From assembly GCA_932521035.1 (NCBI GenBank), contig OW051496.1, positions 6,386,001 to 6,450,000 on the forward strand: 64,000 nucleotides of DNA. The letters are read 5' to 3'. Numbering within the stretch: position 1 is the stretch's first letter; each line of letters starts with the position of its first letter. Below the pieces are notes generated by a model. That model saw only the letters and a program-made list of their open reading frames with translations, ran no database searches and was not told where the DNA came from. The translations under genes were made by a program, and so were the position numbers. Of this stretch, positions 24,055 through 36,048 are shown piece by piece. This stretch comes from Oscheius dolichura (Eukaryota; Nematoda; Chromadorea; Rhabditida; Rhabditidae).

Positions 24055-26506
24055 AGGCAGTGTTTATTGATAAAGAAGAGATCGAATAAGAGAACTGAGT
24101 GAGGTAGAGGCGCAGGCAGGCGGGGGATATCGTCGGCTGGTTAGAGGACTTTCTTCGTTGTGCGGGTCTCCACACGAATTGTTGCTCGCACGGGGATCTG
24201 AGGCTCATTCTCTTAATTTCAATTGTGGGAGTGTTCACCTCGTAGTGTTTCTTGATACGGAAGTAGGTGGAGAAGAGGAAGGACATGTAGAAGCCACTGA
24301 CCATAAAGGCCGTTATATGGTTGGAGCCATAGACGGAGAGGATCCAGTGGCCAAAGATATTCAGCAGGAAGACGGCCACTTGTGTCTGGAAAAAATACTC
24401 TACTCCACTCATTTTCTGCTGCTTACGTAGAGACGAGAGGCCAGGTACTCGACTTGAACATGGGCCGGGAAGGCGCGGGCTTGGAGGGAGACGAGGGCGG
24501 GGTAGAGGTTGAGGACTCCGAAGAGACGGCACCACATGTAGTGGTGGGAGTCGAGGATGTGTTCCGGCTTGATCTGAGCATTTGTTCGTTCCTTCCTTCG
24601 ATCTTATACCCACCACAAGTTTGAGGATCTGCTGAGGGAAGGCGAAGTGGAAGAGACAGATCACCAGGGAAAGGGCCGTATCGGCGTAGAAGGCGTTCAC
24701 GACGTACTGAGAGCCTCTGCCCTAAAATATCCACGGTCTACGGCCAGAATATAACAGACCTCCAGCCAGAGTGTCGTTAGTTTGCACATGTTATCCACCT
24801 CCTCCCTCATGCTGGTGTGGTTCCAGTAGAAGCGGATCAGCTCGGTCAGGAGCCAGACCCCATCCGAGAGGATGGCACAACAGACAAACTGAAACGGCTC
24901 CTGGGTGGACAAGAGAGATCGGCCCTACGTAGTCAGAGATCAAGAGGCCGCGGGTTGACTTTTCCGAGAGGTGCCATGCTGCGAAGAGTCTTGTGAAGAG
25001 ACAAAAGAAGGCCACCACAGCGCGAGAGAAAATGATCGACTGCTGCGGTTTCTCATATTCGGTGGCCCAGAGGAAATAGGCGATTCCGATCTAAGAAGGA
25101 GAAGAGGTGAGAGGATTGGGAGAGACGTACGTGGAAACTGGCGATGTAGGCCTGGAGGAAGGAGTGCAGGGTGCTGAAGGGACCGGTGACCTGGAAGATG
25201 GAATCTGTACTGCCCTCCGCTTACAGCCTATGCTTAGGGACCGCAAAGGCGCGCCAAGCGCGGGTAACAGTTTTTGTATTGGAAATTTGGTCATGCGAGG
25301 TGCGCAACGTAAAAGACTTTGGTGCGCCCGAACATATGGATTTCCTGGTTTGATAATCACCCCCAGTAGCTAGTTTTCGATATAGAATCGAATTTAATCA
25401 ATGACTTTTGGCACGAAGACGTTTTTCATTGCCAAAACAACATGGTTAACTTTAAATAGACGATTTTTGTCATTTAGAAGGCCGGGACGCGTAATTTTAT
25501 TTATGATTTATATTATTTAAGGTGTGTAAAATTTATACATAAAAAATTAAAAAAATGCATCTATGCTGAAATTTTCTACAGCTTATTTTAGTTACTAATT
25601 TTTAAGTAAATTTATAATATACATTTTGCACGTTTTTCTTCTAACCTCCCATATGATAAAATATTTCAGCTCGTTCTGTATAGCTACAAACAAAAAATAA
25701 TCGAAAAATATACAATTTTGCCACAGAAAAAGATTTTACAAAATAACTTAATTTCTAACAGGCATAGTTTTGACAAATGTGCTTTTCACAAGGCCGGAAC
25801 GCGCTATTTTATTGCTGCTACTAATAATATATGTTGTTATTATTTTTTACAGCAAAAATTACAAAAATCCATCCGTGCTGAAAAAAGATACATGCATATG
25901 TCTAACGGCATTTCGTCAAATATCAGTAAATTTGTGAAGGTAATCGCGCACCGCCGCGAATTTTAATTCGTTTTAGGCTTTTTCCTCAAAATTTGATGTT
26001 CAATTTTTCTAATTTTTACTGCATTGGTTTAGTTACATTGTGACGATCATTTTGATGCAAAAATCTAAAAAAAGCTATGTCGAGAACGCGCAACTAAAGT
26101 GAACATTTCTCGGGACTGGATGATCCAATTTCTTCACTCTAAAGATCAAACTGTAAGTTACAAAAAGATCTATCGAATGGTATCAAAATTTCACGGCTGT
26201 GCTGAAAGGTAATTTTCGCTTTGCGGTCCCTACCTATGCTTGTTCACTCTCAATTGAGCCGGCGCATAATAACAAGTTGTTTGTTGTTTGCGCGGAGCCG
26301 CGTGATTGTTGATTCTCCCACGGGAAGACTTCACAAAGTGTACTCACCGTAATTCCCAGCAAGAAGTTCGGGGCTAGGAGATAGAAGAAGCCGAGGAAGA
26401 CATGGGCGGCTAGCTGGGATCGGTGGCGATACTGGCTGGGCACTAGAGGGATGAGGGCACAGAGGAAGAAGAGACTGAGGAGACCGTGCGGCACGAGGGC
26501 CAGCAT
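24011..26506 (-). CDS. Unrecognised polytopic membrane protein
   Basis: This gene was not assigned to a family. The start ATG at 26506 lies one base after an acceptor (CGTTCCAG). The exons give a very hydrophobic protein with roughly eight membrane segments: LLSLFFLCALIPLV, AAHVFLGFFYLLAPNFLLG, GIAYFLWA, AVVAFFCLFTRLFAAW, FQFVCCAILSDGVWLL, ALSLVICLFHFAFP, VAVFLLNIFGHWIL and ITAFMVSGFYMSFLF. Soluble loops are short and the tail is polar and basic. Exons join in phase through introns of 28-45 nt, except one of about 1.16 kb that holds a hAT-like element (25235-26232). The 3' end is uncertain: the open frame runs to 24011 and would overlap the last exon of the channel gene on the other strand by about 44 nt. 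A nearer stop through an unseen splice is possible. Confidence 0.72.
24050..24055 (+). terminator. Polyadenylation signal overlapping the channel stop codon
   Basis: AATAAA includes the TAA stop of the Cys-loop channel gene. If it is used, the 3' UTR is only about 15-25 nt. Confidence 0.55.
25235..26232. mobile_element. Non-autonomous hAT-like transposon, copy 1 (998 bp)
   Basis: The element runs from TAGGGACCGCAAAG to its inverted copy CTTTGCGGTCCCTA and is flanked by an 8-bp target duplication, CCTATGCT (25227-25234 and 26233-26240). Eight-bp duplications and TAGGG-type ends are typical of hAT elements. It is strikingly AT-rich inside a GC-rich block and has no transposase frame. It holds internal near-repeats: the segments beginning GGCCGGGACGCG near 25481 and GGCCGGAACGCG near 25793 resemble each other. 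It lies wholly inside an intron (25191-26347) of the minus-strand membrane protein gene. Confidence 0.88.
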
Positions 26507-26875
26507 CCTGGAACGGGGTGAGAATGGTCAGCTGGCAGAGGGGATGCCGGGAGGGATATCGGGAGGACAGATGGCCAGTGGCCAGCGGGAGGCAGCGCAG
26601 TAAACAAGGAGGCACACAGGCACTGAAAATGGACGGTCGACTGCATAATTGTTACTGCCCCTCCCACTTGGACACGTGACAGCGGCCACCCCGGGGAGAC
26701 AAAGGAGTACGGAGGCTAATGGAACAGAATTGTTGGGTGACAGGGCCGGCAAATATTTGATGGAGGTCGTCGGCTCATGTCGCCCGGCGGTAAGGTACAC
26801 CTGGCAGTAGAGGTAATCTATGTTTATTGTGGGTGGCAGTAAGAGTAGAACCCGTGGGCGAAAGACAACCGTGGA

Positions 26876-29800
26876 TCACTGGGATATGGAAAAGACCGGG
26901 TGGCTCCGCCTCTCCAAGCAGTTCGACTTGACGCAAGTCTCCGTCTCGGAGTCGATCCCTCCTCCACACTCCCCCTCCTCGCAGGGGCACCGCCTCTTCC
27001 GGTAGCGTTCTCCTTGTCCGCAACTCTAAACATAGATTGCCCCTATTGCCAGGTATATCTTACCGCCGTGCAATCACTCCACATGGACCAACGAGTCCAC
27101 ACGCAGTCCTCCCTTGGCGGGGTCTGGCTGGTCTCCTCCACCTCCGCCGTCTTGTTGTTCTCATCCACGGAGAAGTCGTTCTCCGTCGACCTTAAGGCTA
27201 CGTCAATCCCTGTCTCCAACTGAATTTATCATTAGTCCTGGCCAAATCCCGAATGCCTACGTCGTCGCCTTCTGCGCTGAACTCCAGCTGGCTGTTGGTC
27301 TCGCCTTCAGAGCCGGGCACAATGTTATCGGGTCTGTGCCTCTTCAATTCTCGAGGATCACAGTCTGCCTCGTCTGTCGACTGTCCCATACACTGGCAGT
27401 TGCTCACCAGTCCTAAACCCGTAAGCTCGTCTCGCCTCGTTCCTCCCCTACCATCGCTGCCGATACAGAATCTGTTCCTTTGTTTGAGTCTCGTCTCGTG
27501 GCATTCGCTCCATTCGGACCATATCGACCACCGACAGACCTAGTAGTATCTCATCTTCTGATCTGTGCTCCGAACTGACCGGGTAGGGGAAGGGCGTCGT
27601 GCTGAAAGCCGAGTCCTTCTTCGTCTCCCGGTTCGGGTACTGTCGATTCCCAAGTTGGACACTGTTGATTTTCGAATCTATTGGGACGTATTGATCACTG
27701 CTGGCTGAGACTAAAGCTCCTCGGAAACAGGACTGAATAAAATTCGAAAGGGGGCAGAGGCTGTCTCACCTCAGCCATAGGGCACGTCCTCTCCTCCGTA
27801 TCTGTCCCCGTACACTTACAATCCGGGTCCGGGTGGCCTGCTCTGTCACAGAAACGTTTTCTGTTTTCCCGGCCGGCCCGGCAAGGGGTACACCCGCACC
27901 AGTCACCCCACGAGGACCATTCACAAGGCTTGGGGATATCACAAGACGGCGGCTGCGGACAGGGCTGAGTCTCCATCGAAGGCCCGGGACAGTGACACTG
28001 GCCGGCTGAAGTCAAGACTCAACTCCCGAGATATACTGATGCCTACCGTCGAACTGGAAGGCAGAAAAGCGTTTTCCTCGATGGACAATAGGGACAATTG
28101 GAGACAACCCCATCAGGTCTGAAAGAGCGTGCCTTGTGTTCTCTGGTCAAAGTACCTGGAGTGCCTCCCATGATGTAGCTCTGTCTGGGGAAGGTGTCCT
28201 CCTGGAAACTAAGGGGAGGCATTCCTCTCCTCCCCGTGCTCCCTTCAACGGTGCATTGCCGGCCTCTTCTGATCATCGCCGTCGACCCGCAACCGATACA
28301 AGGACTCCACTCCGCCCACATGTCCCAAACACAGCACGGACCGGCATCACACGTCTTTCTGTCCACATCCGAACCATCACAGCCACTGGAATCCGTAATC
28401 GTCGCCTTCGAGGGCGACTTTCTGATCTGAATACTTGCTGAACGTGGACAAGACTCATTACGAACCTCAGTGTCATTACCCATGGCCTTTATGTGCTTCG
28501 ATCTGGCAATCAGGGCAGCCTTCGCCCTGTCCGACTCGAACTCGGCCGGGGACTCGTCGAATTCACTGAGATCCGTCGGCAGGTTCAAGATGTCCTCCGT
28601 GACGCATTTCCTCCTCCTTTCACAGACACCCATTCCACAACTGAAGTCTCCGTCATGATAAATAAATGCTCGTAGAGTACCTGACCGAGCATCCTCCCCA
28701 ATTTTCCCACTCGCCCCAATAGGGACAGGCGGCCATCTGGCAGAAACGGAGTTCACTCGGCGGGCCGGCGCAGTCTGTCCCTCCCTCACATTTACGGTTC
28801 CTGTATTCTTCTCAATATCCCCAGTCTAGAAACAGCCCCACCTGACTTGGTTGCCTTGGCCGCAGGTTGCACTGCACTGCGAGTAGTCGCCCCACTCCCC
28901 CCAGGTGGCACACTCCCTCACCGGACACGGCAACTGATCCTGTGCCGGTCCTTCACATCCGGCGTAAGCTGACCCTTTGTATAGACAGACCCTGGGAGAT
29001 TCTCTCTCTCCATTTGTAATATGACAGCCGTACCTGTTCCTCAGTCGGAAACTCTCCTCTCCACACTTATCTTCGCAGACAGTCCATCCCGTCCACGGGG
29101 TCCAAGTGGGGCACGGCTGCTGGTTGCAGAGCAGATGCTCCTCTGAGGCTCCCGTACAAGTAGAGCCATCCAGACACTCTCTCTTCCTAGCCTGAGCAGG
29201 GTGGAATGAGTAGGAATGGTAACCAACCATTTCCCCTCCTCCACAGCTATTCGAGCATTGCGACCAGCTGTCCCAGTCCGACCAATGGGGGCACGGGCCT
29301 CGGTCACAAAGACGCTCTTCAAAAGGCTGTCCCGGACAAAATAGACCGTTCTAAAATCATAAATATTGAAAGAGGGGCTGGTATCTAGACGGACAATACA
29401 GACGCGGTTCCTCCGCTCCCTCCCCTGTCCACAGCTAATTTCGCAACCCTTCCACTCTCCCCAAGGGGCCCAAGTTGGGCAGAGGGCTGCTTGACACGAC
29501 TCTACCATCTCAAATTAAATATTATCAATACAAAAAGGAAGAAGGGACTACCACACTGGGGCCTTCACAGTCCCGTCCTCCTCGGCACGTTCTGGTCCTG
29601 CTGCGCTCTCCCTGGCCACAACTAAATTCTCTTCCATGTTAACTAGAGAGGAACGAACCTGGAAGAACAAAGTGTCCAAGGCGACCACGGAGTCCACTCC
29701 TGGCAGATGGGCAGTGTACAGGCCATAGTGGCTGGTCCCACACAATTCAGACCATTGCCACAGGTCCGAGTCCTGATGCCCGATCCACACTGCACATTGC

Positions 29801-30996
29801 ATGGCCCCCATTCGGACCATTCAGCGGGAACTCTCATTATGGGGGCATCCACGTGGTAGCAGTCGTTGTCTTGCTAAATAGGGAATAAGGGAAATAAGAC
29901 AGCCATACGCAAGGAGGCTTGGGAGCACAGGGATCACCCTGTTTGGCAGGACAAGGAGCCGTGTCGTGGGAAAAACAAGGGACTCCGGCTGAAAAGAACT
30001 GGTTGTGGGCTAGACGATGGAGAGAAATTACGTCGACACTGGGACTGAATGGAGGACGGCCCGAATAGGGGAGCCATGGCTTGTCCGAAGTGAGTCACCT
30101 GAGCAGGCCGAATGGGGACGAGACCTAGAAAGATTGGAAGCGGACGGGGGAGAGACGGACCTTCGAGGTATCCCTTTGGAGAGGAGCCTCCGCTCGGTGC
30201 TGGATATGGTCTCTTCGGTCTTTCGATCGGAGTCTCGAACGGATTCCGAGGATCCTCGGTGGCATCCAGGGACTTCATGACCTGAATGTCGCTGTGTGGG
30301 GGCAGAGGAGACACAAACGGCATAGTGTTCCTTTCTGCCGTAGCTGGCCTCGTCCGCGGCTAGGCGATCCTGTTCCGGGAAGAAGGCGTCCGACCGAGTC
30401 GACTCTTCGAAATCTGAAACTTGGATTGGAACACCACCACCCCCGACGGCTACTTTCGCCCGTTCGTCCCTCTCCCAACAGCTTCTTGTGGACTGGTGAG
30501 ATCTTCTTCTGGATCTCCGTCGAGGAGTGCACCGGACATCTTTCCACCAGCTCAAAGACTGAAATGTCCTCTGTTTCAATTGCAACGCCGAGTAACCCGT
30601 GGACTTGGGGTTGACGGTGGCGTCGAGGTGGACCGAGTGCCGGTCAGTCTCGCTGTTGACCGTGTGGACTATACAGAAGCCGAGGCCCTGAACCGTCTTC
30701 GTCGCCATCCTCCCGTCGCCTACCCTCTTCAGCCCCTCCAAGTACACCACTGCCCTACAATAATTGATGTTTTCAATGCAACGTTCAACGCATTTTTCGG
30801 CCGAGGGCAACTCGATCCTCTAAATTGTTGTGATTTATGGTCTCGGCGGGAGTAAAAACTACCTGGAAAATGGCATCGGAGTCGATTGTGAAGTGACTCC
30901 GGCCACAAATACGCAGCGAAGACACTGAACGAGAATGTATTGGAGGTGGAATGGGAACAGACCATAAGGGAGAACGACGAGGAGGAGTAGCAGCAT
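26876..30996 (-). CDS. Secreted PAN domain plus multi-thrombospondin-repeat protein
   Basis: This is a large secreted adhesion- or guidance-type protein. The start (30996) gives the signal peptide MLLLLLVVLPYVSS, joined through a 38-nt intron to a PAN/apple domain with ICGRSHFTIDSDAIFQ, CVERCIENINYCRAVVY and GFCIVHT. A low-complexity spacer follows. About ten thrombospondin type 1 repeats come next, each with the WxxWxxC core and CxxxCGxGxxxR pattern: WSEWGPCNVQCGSG, WTPWSPWTLC, WAPWGEWKGCEISCGQG, WSDWDSWSQC, WTPWTGWTVC, WGEWGDYSQC, WGEWENWGGC, WDMWAEWSPC, WSSWGDWCGC and [25 protein letters not shown]. It ends shortly afterwards with SISQ and a stop; no membrane segment was seen. The tryptophans are possible C-mannosylation sites. 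No exact orthologue was recognised. Confidence 0.88.
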
Positions 30997-31396
30997 CGGA
31001 CTGCTGTTCAGATGCGGCTCATCGGAGGCGGCGGACGACGGCTGCCGGATATGCTAATCTGGGGACAAATAAAGACTTTGAAGGTTGTTCTGGAAGAGAA
31101 AGGAGCGGCGAAAGTGAGGATGGAGGAGTGCTTTCCGCCGGCGAGGAGTTGCGACATAATTGGATGATTGCGTTGCTTCTTCTGACTAGTTCTCAAGGAG
31201 GCAGACCATCAGATATCTCTGATACAGGCTCGGCCCTTCGAGAACTACAGTACCCGGGGGGAACAGGGACAGGAGGGGAAGGGGCAGGGCACGGAGGAAG
31301 CGAGGGGTGTGAGTCCCGACAGGTTGATTGTTGTTTATCCGAGTCAACCGAGTCAAAAAAGAGACCGGCCGTGACTGTGTGATATAAAGAGTAAAA

Positions 31397-32267
31397 CTAA
31401 AATGGTGGACAAAGTTGTGGGTGAGGCATTAGCCGTTTGGGACCGGTCTTCGGCTTGACCTTAGCCTTCGGAGCCGGTATCCACAGCCGTGGGCAATTAG
31501 CCAAGAAATTATAAGCCTCCGAAGGTACAGGGAAAGTCTGAAGCCAATGGCGTTCCTCCCCTCGGAGGGAGGCATGTTGACTGGAAATCTTCTTCGGTGA
31601 CTACTTGCCTTGACTGAACTGGTCGCTGCCGGGTAAAGCTACAATTGCCCTTTTTTCACGGGTGCTGCCCTCGACGCATCGAAGTTCGGCAGAGAACTTT
31701 CGGTGGCAGAGGTGAAGTTTCTGTGGAGACAGGTGGGAGAAGACTGGTATCTATTCCGAAGAGAGTCCCCTTCCTTCGAGATATGTTTCTCGCACTGACG
31801 AGGAAATGAAGTTACGCTTCCAAAAATAGGACGACGTTTTTGTTGAACTGCATCATTCGGTTGGGTTAAGGGCAGGCGATTTCGAGCTGGGAGAGGCTTA
31901 TTAAAACGAAACGGGCTCAAAGAAGAGCGTCATCCCCTCCTCGAATCATCCGTGTCTTCGGTTGAACAGGGAATTTGGGAGGAAGCCCTGGGTTGTACGA
32001 GGAGGACTCGCCCTGACCCGGGATTACCCCTAGATCGAAGCCCCTCGAAGGTTTTATTTTGGCCGTTGGATATTTGTGTCCGGAACAATTCGACTCATTC
32101 CGGATTCCCTTTGTCCGTTCGATTTTCGGTCCCCATGTCATATACGGCTCCTTCCATTTCCTTGTCTTCAAAGTCGCATAATTGGCCTCCTCCCACCGCT
32201 TCTTAATTGCCCTCCCCCGGTTAACAAACCCCTTGGCTCGAAAGGGACACCTCGTGTGAGAAAACAT
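31397..32267 (-). CDS. Doubtful gene, possibly broken
   Basis: Several minus-strand frames here look partly coding but do not link into a clean gene. One frame (32267-31917) starts with ATG and is basic and proline-rich. A second (31920-31639) continues a similar composition to KKGQL and a stop next to a run of six A. One base out of phase, a further segment is joined by a 28-nt intron at 31581-31608 with a consensus GC donor (AAG/GCAAGT). It reads ERHWLQTFPVPSEAYNF and LWIPAPKAKVKPKTGP before a stop at 31397. This could be a gene broken by a one-base indel, a sequence error in the A run, or chance. No family was recognised. Confidence 0.28.
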
Positions 32268-32269
32268 TG

Positions 32270-33156
32270 AGAAAGGACGTGCGAGAGGGCGTCGCCCCCT
32301 GTCCGAATTGTAGCCGTCCGCCCGGCGTCAGCCTTTATTTTCCTTCGGAATATTTTTAGCCTCAGCGAGGGACAGGTGTCTTGGCTCGGATTGGAAATGA
32401 TGCCAGCTTCCTTCCCCCAGAAATTTCCACGAATAGAGATTACTTCCCCCGGGTTAAAGGACTGAGCAGGGTCTTTTGATTTGCATGTACTTATCCTCCG
32501 CCTGACTCCGGGCTTATCCCCGGATAACCTAACCGGCCATCGAGACCAGCCCCTTCTACGTCTGTCTTACGTGATCCCCCAAATCCCCAAAAAACATGCA
32601 AACAGGCGGTTGACATGCCGGGTATTCTGGCGACGAGTACCGTATGCCCGGCTTGGCAGACCGCTTCCACCTGTCCTCGGCAGGTGTTTTCTGCCCTTTC
32701 CGTCTCTTTCGCTATACATCCCTTGACCTACCCCTCGCCTTCCATATTAATGCCCTATAAATACGCTATAATCCCTGCCAAGGGCTTCTACCTACCCGCC
32801 AGGAGAGTCTTCCCCGTGCCCCTCCCCTCCCTTTCCTCAAAATAACATAGTATTCAAGTTCTCCCCTGGCATCAATTGTGTCTAATGGAAAACAGCAAAA
32901 CCATACATTTTTAACTAGTCCTCCCCGGCGGCTCCTTCTTGTCTCTCCAATTTCTCTTTTCCTGTCCAGTAACCCGTATTAATCCGAGAGAGAAAGAGGT
33001 GGTAGATCGAAGGCTGACCCCCGAGTTCGGAATAACATCCGCCGTCGAATATCATCTGAACCAAAAGAGTCGAATCCAAACAACTCAATGCTCAAAGGGC
33101 GTATTCTCTCGCCCTCTCCCGCCTTCTCTTCCCCTCCTTACCGCCACTTCCAGCAG
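32270..33156. other. Intergenic region with a possible promoter
   Basis: No gene was recognised in this stretch. CCCTATAAATA near 32754 resembles a TATA box about 400 nt upstream of the peptide gene at 33157. A CAGCAG acceptor abuts that gene's start codon. Confidence 0.35.
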
Positions 33157-33456
33157 ATGAGTCTCCAGTCCGTCCTGGTCTGTATGGTGCTCTCCCTGCT
33201 CATGGTAGTCCGTAGCCAGTCCCTTCCGTCGGACGAGCTCCTCCCGCTGACGAGGACCGAAGACGACTACCAGCCAGCTGAAATGTGCTCTTTCCCCGTT
33301 GTTCCCCTAATTTTGAAATGTTTCAGTTTCCGTCAGTTTAAGAAGTCTTTCGTGAGGCCGTGCGTCTACAACATGGGCAATTGCATCACCTCGACACAGC
33401 AGGAGCGACTCATCAAGCACCTGCGCAGCCTCGTCGCCCTTCGCGACCAGCGTTAA
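33157..33456 (+). CDS. Candidate secreted cyclic neuropeptide precursor
   Basis: This short gene encodes about 85 residues once a 42-nt intron (GTGCTC to TTTCAG) is removed; the frame also stays open if the intron is retained. The start codon directly follows CAGCAG. It opens with a signal peptide (MSLQSVLVCMVLSLLMVVRSQ), followed by an acidic propeptide (LPSDELLPLTRTEDDYQPAE). A dibasic KK site precedes SFVRPCVYNMGNCITST and a basic tail ending ALRDQR. After the signal peptide the only cysteines are the pair in CVYNMGNC, spaced to form one disulfide ring of six internal residues. The pattern C-x-[FY]-N-x-x-x-C also occurs in allatostatin C peptides (CYFNPISC). There is no C-terminal amidation glycine. 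The resemblance may be convergent; the function is unknown. Confidence 0.72.
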   Translation: MSLQSVLVCMVLSLLMVVRSQSLPSDELLPLTRTEDDYQPAEMCSFPVVPLILKCFSFRQFKKSFVRPCVYNMGNCITSTQQERLIKHLRSLVALRDQR

Positions 33457-33625
33457 ATTGGCCTCAAATAAATTGTCCAGCTGTTGTTCTTCCCCCCGGG
33501 GGTATCGTCTGCCGTCTCCCTCTCGAGCCAGGGACTACAAGACGTAAACAAATGATGACTATGGTCTGTGCTGCTTATCGCTCCTCCTTCGATAAGGGGA
33601 CCCGCTCGTCTGACCCCTCTGTGTC

Positions 33626-35868
33626 ATGTTTTTTCTCGTATTTCTACCTCCAATCGTTTATTCTGGCATAGTTAAGACCCCGCTGGGCCTGGTCAAGGGG
33701 GCCGAGTTCACGGCCAGGGACGACAGTCTCGTTCACTCGTTTAAGGTCAGATAAGCTGCTCCGGGAGCAATCAATTGCAGCATGTACCGTTTGCCAGACC
33801 TCCCCTGGGCCAGCTCAGGTTCGCCTTGCCCCTGCCGGCCAAGCCATGGAAGGGGATTCGAGACGGCACGAGTAAGGGCCAATCCTCCGACTGGCAAGAT
33901 CATGTTTCAGAGTACGGGCCCGCGTGTATGTCCAACTCGACGACGACCAGCAGTCCCCAGAAGTGGATAGACGAAGACTGTCTCCACAACAACATTTTTG
34001 TGTCCGACCGGTGTCTGGTAGGTGTCTGTCCCCCTCGGTCCATCTAATTCAGAACAGCAAGAAGGGATGCCCCGTGGTCTTCTACATCCACGGAGGAGGC
34101 TTCAACTATGACTCGGCCGTAATGTTTCCCGACGAGGACATGGTCAACAATTTCGGGGCTCAGGGTAGGTGGTGGCCATGTCGGATGCTCGTTTGCAGAC
34201 GTCGTCCTGGTGATCAGCGCCTTCCGGCTGGGGTTCTTCGGTCTGCTCACCTTTGCCAACGATGACGTCGTTGCGAGGAACATCCCAGTCTACGGTAGAC
34301 ATCTCTTCAATTTCCACTAGTTCTCCCAGATCTGATCCAGTCCCTCCAATGGGTCCAGGAGAACATCCACTCCTTTGGAGGAGACAGGAAAAGTGTCACC
34401 CTCATGGGGCATTCCGGCGGCGCGACAGCCGTCAGTGCCCTGGCCTTCTCGAAAAGCATCGATCCCCACAGACGGTAACCGACCGGAAGTCTCTATTTCC
34501 ATATTTTAGACTGTTCCACCGAGGCATTTCGATGTCTGGCCCCGGGGTCCTCTCCATGGACGACACCCTCCGTCGGATGAAAACATGGGAGTTTGCCCAG
34601 CGAGTCGGGGTACGGTCTGTCCCGATACGTGTAGATACGTGTAGAAGTTTTAGTGTCTGCCGTACCCGTTCCTCTCCCTCCCCAGCAATAATTATATCCG
34701 AGAGGTGATCGAGTGTCTGAGGAAGACGGACAGTTTCCGGCTGCTGGCAGTGCAACGGGCCATGGAGGAGGCCGGCTACGAGATCAACGGCCTGCTCATT
34801 GAACCGCCGTTGTTCCCTGGTGGCGACGTCAACCACTTCATGACCAATCCATCTGTTCGTTCACTTTTCCCATGACTCATGGGCCATGAGTTGAACCATT
34901 ACAGAGGATATCGATCATGATGGGGGCCACATGGTTTGAGATGGACAACTGGCAGAGCAGCGACTATTCGTCGACCATCGCCGACACCCTGGGGCTGAGG
35001 CGTCCGATGGCTGCGGCCGATAAGTATCGCCACGACAAAGAGGCCGGGCAGCTAGGTGAGTGGCCTTCTGCCAAATAATTGGACAGATTTCAATTCGACG
35101 TTGGAGACTCAAGGTATGTTTGTCGGCATCGTTCGCATGGCCAGGGAAGTCAGCCGTTCAGGCGGGGAGGTGAGGCTTCTGCGCACCTGCCCTACCCCCT
35201 TGAGGTGTATTTATATTCCTACCGTTACTGGCGCCATGCTACCCACACAGATGACTTATCTTATATCATGGGTGTGCATAAGTTCGAGCTGGACGAGAAT
35301 GAAGCGATACTGGCCAAAATCTACCCTCAGTATTTCATAAACTTTATTAAAATTGGGAAGCCCGATGAAGGTGAACACTTCCCATTTAGATTAGTACATT
35401 TTCAGATTGGGAACCATTTCACGCTGACTATAATAATTATTTCTCTATAAATGTTGATATAAAAACAAATGTAAAACCGAAGAATGCAGTGCAATATGAA
35501 AGGTAAAACCTCGACGAATTTTAGAATTGACCTTTATAGGAAAGTTATTGACTACTGGACAACGGAGATGGTAGCCTTCGATAAGAATGCACCACTGTAT
35601 GAAGAACGTTCTATTGATGTTCCGATAGTCTTTCTTAATGCCACTATTGCCCCAGATACAAAGGTATATAATGCCCCAAAGGAACAAAGTAATTTGTTTA
35701 CAGAATTCTATTATCTCTATTCCTTACTACTACAATTGGGCTAGTATTGTGGTCGTCCTGGGTCTTCTCCTTATAGGATTTCTAATTGGACAATGTGCAC
35801 AGTCTTTGCATCGGAAGGAATATTTTGTTGTTCCTTTAGACGAATCTACTCCATTAGTTCAAAAGTGA
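33626..35868 (+). CDS. Membrane-anchored carboxylesterase (cholinesterase family)
   Basis: This is a type B carboxylesterase of the alpha/beta-hydrolase fold. A signal peptide ([14 protein letters not shown]) leads into [10 protein letters not shown] and the usual [13 protein letters not shown]. The catalytic serine is in MGHSGGATA; most relatives have GESAG. A glutamate in [10 protein letters not shown] and a histidine in MGVHKFEL complete a plausible Ser-Glu-His triad, so the enzyme is probably active and not a neuroligin. The oxyanion segment YIHGGGF is present. The C-terminus has one membrane span ([17 protein letters not shown]) and a short cytoplasmic tail ending [10 protein letters not shown]. 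About a dozen exons join with 30-45-nt introns. The gene is GC-rich up to about 35.33 kb and AT-rich afterwards, within an exon. It lies 169 nt after the peptide gene. Confidence 0.9.
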
Positions 35869-36048
35869 AGGAAAAAAATTATTAAAAACTATCCTCGCTC
35901 TTGCGCTTCGGAGTCTTTTATCAGCCACCAAAATACAAAAGATCACACTAACCGTACAAAACCGCAACATGTAATGAGATAGCATGAAAAGGCTATAGGT
36001 GTAAATAATATATGCAACAGTGGAAATTCAGAATACGTATGAAAAAAC

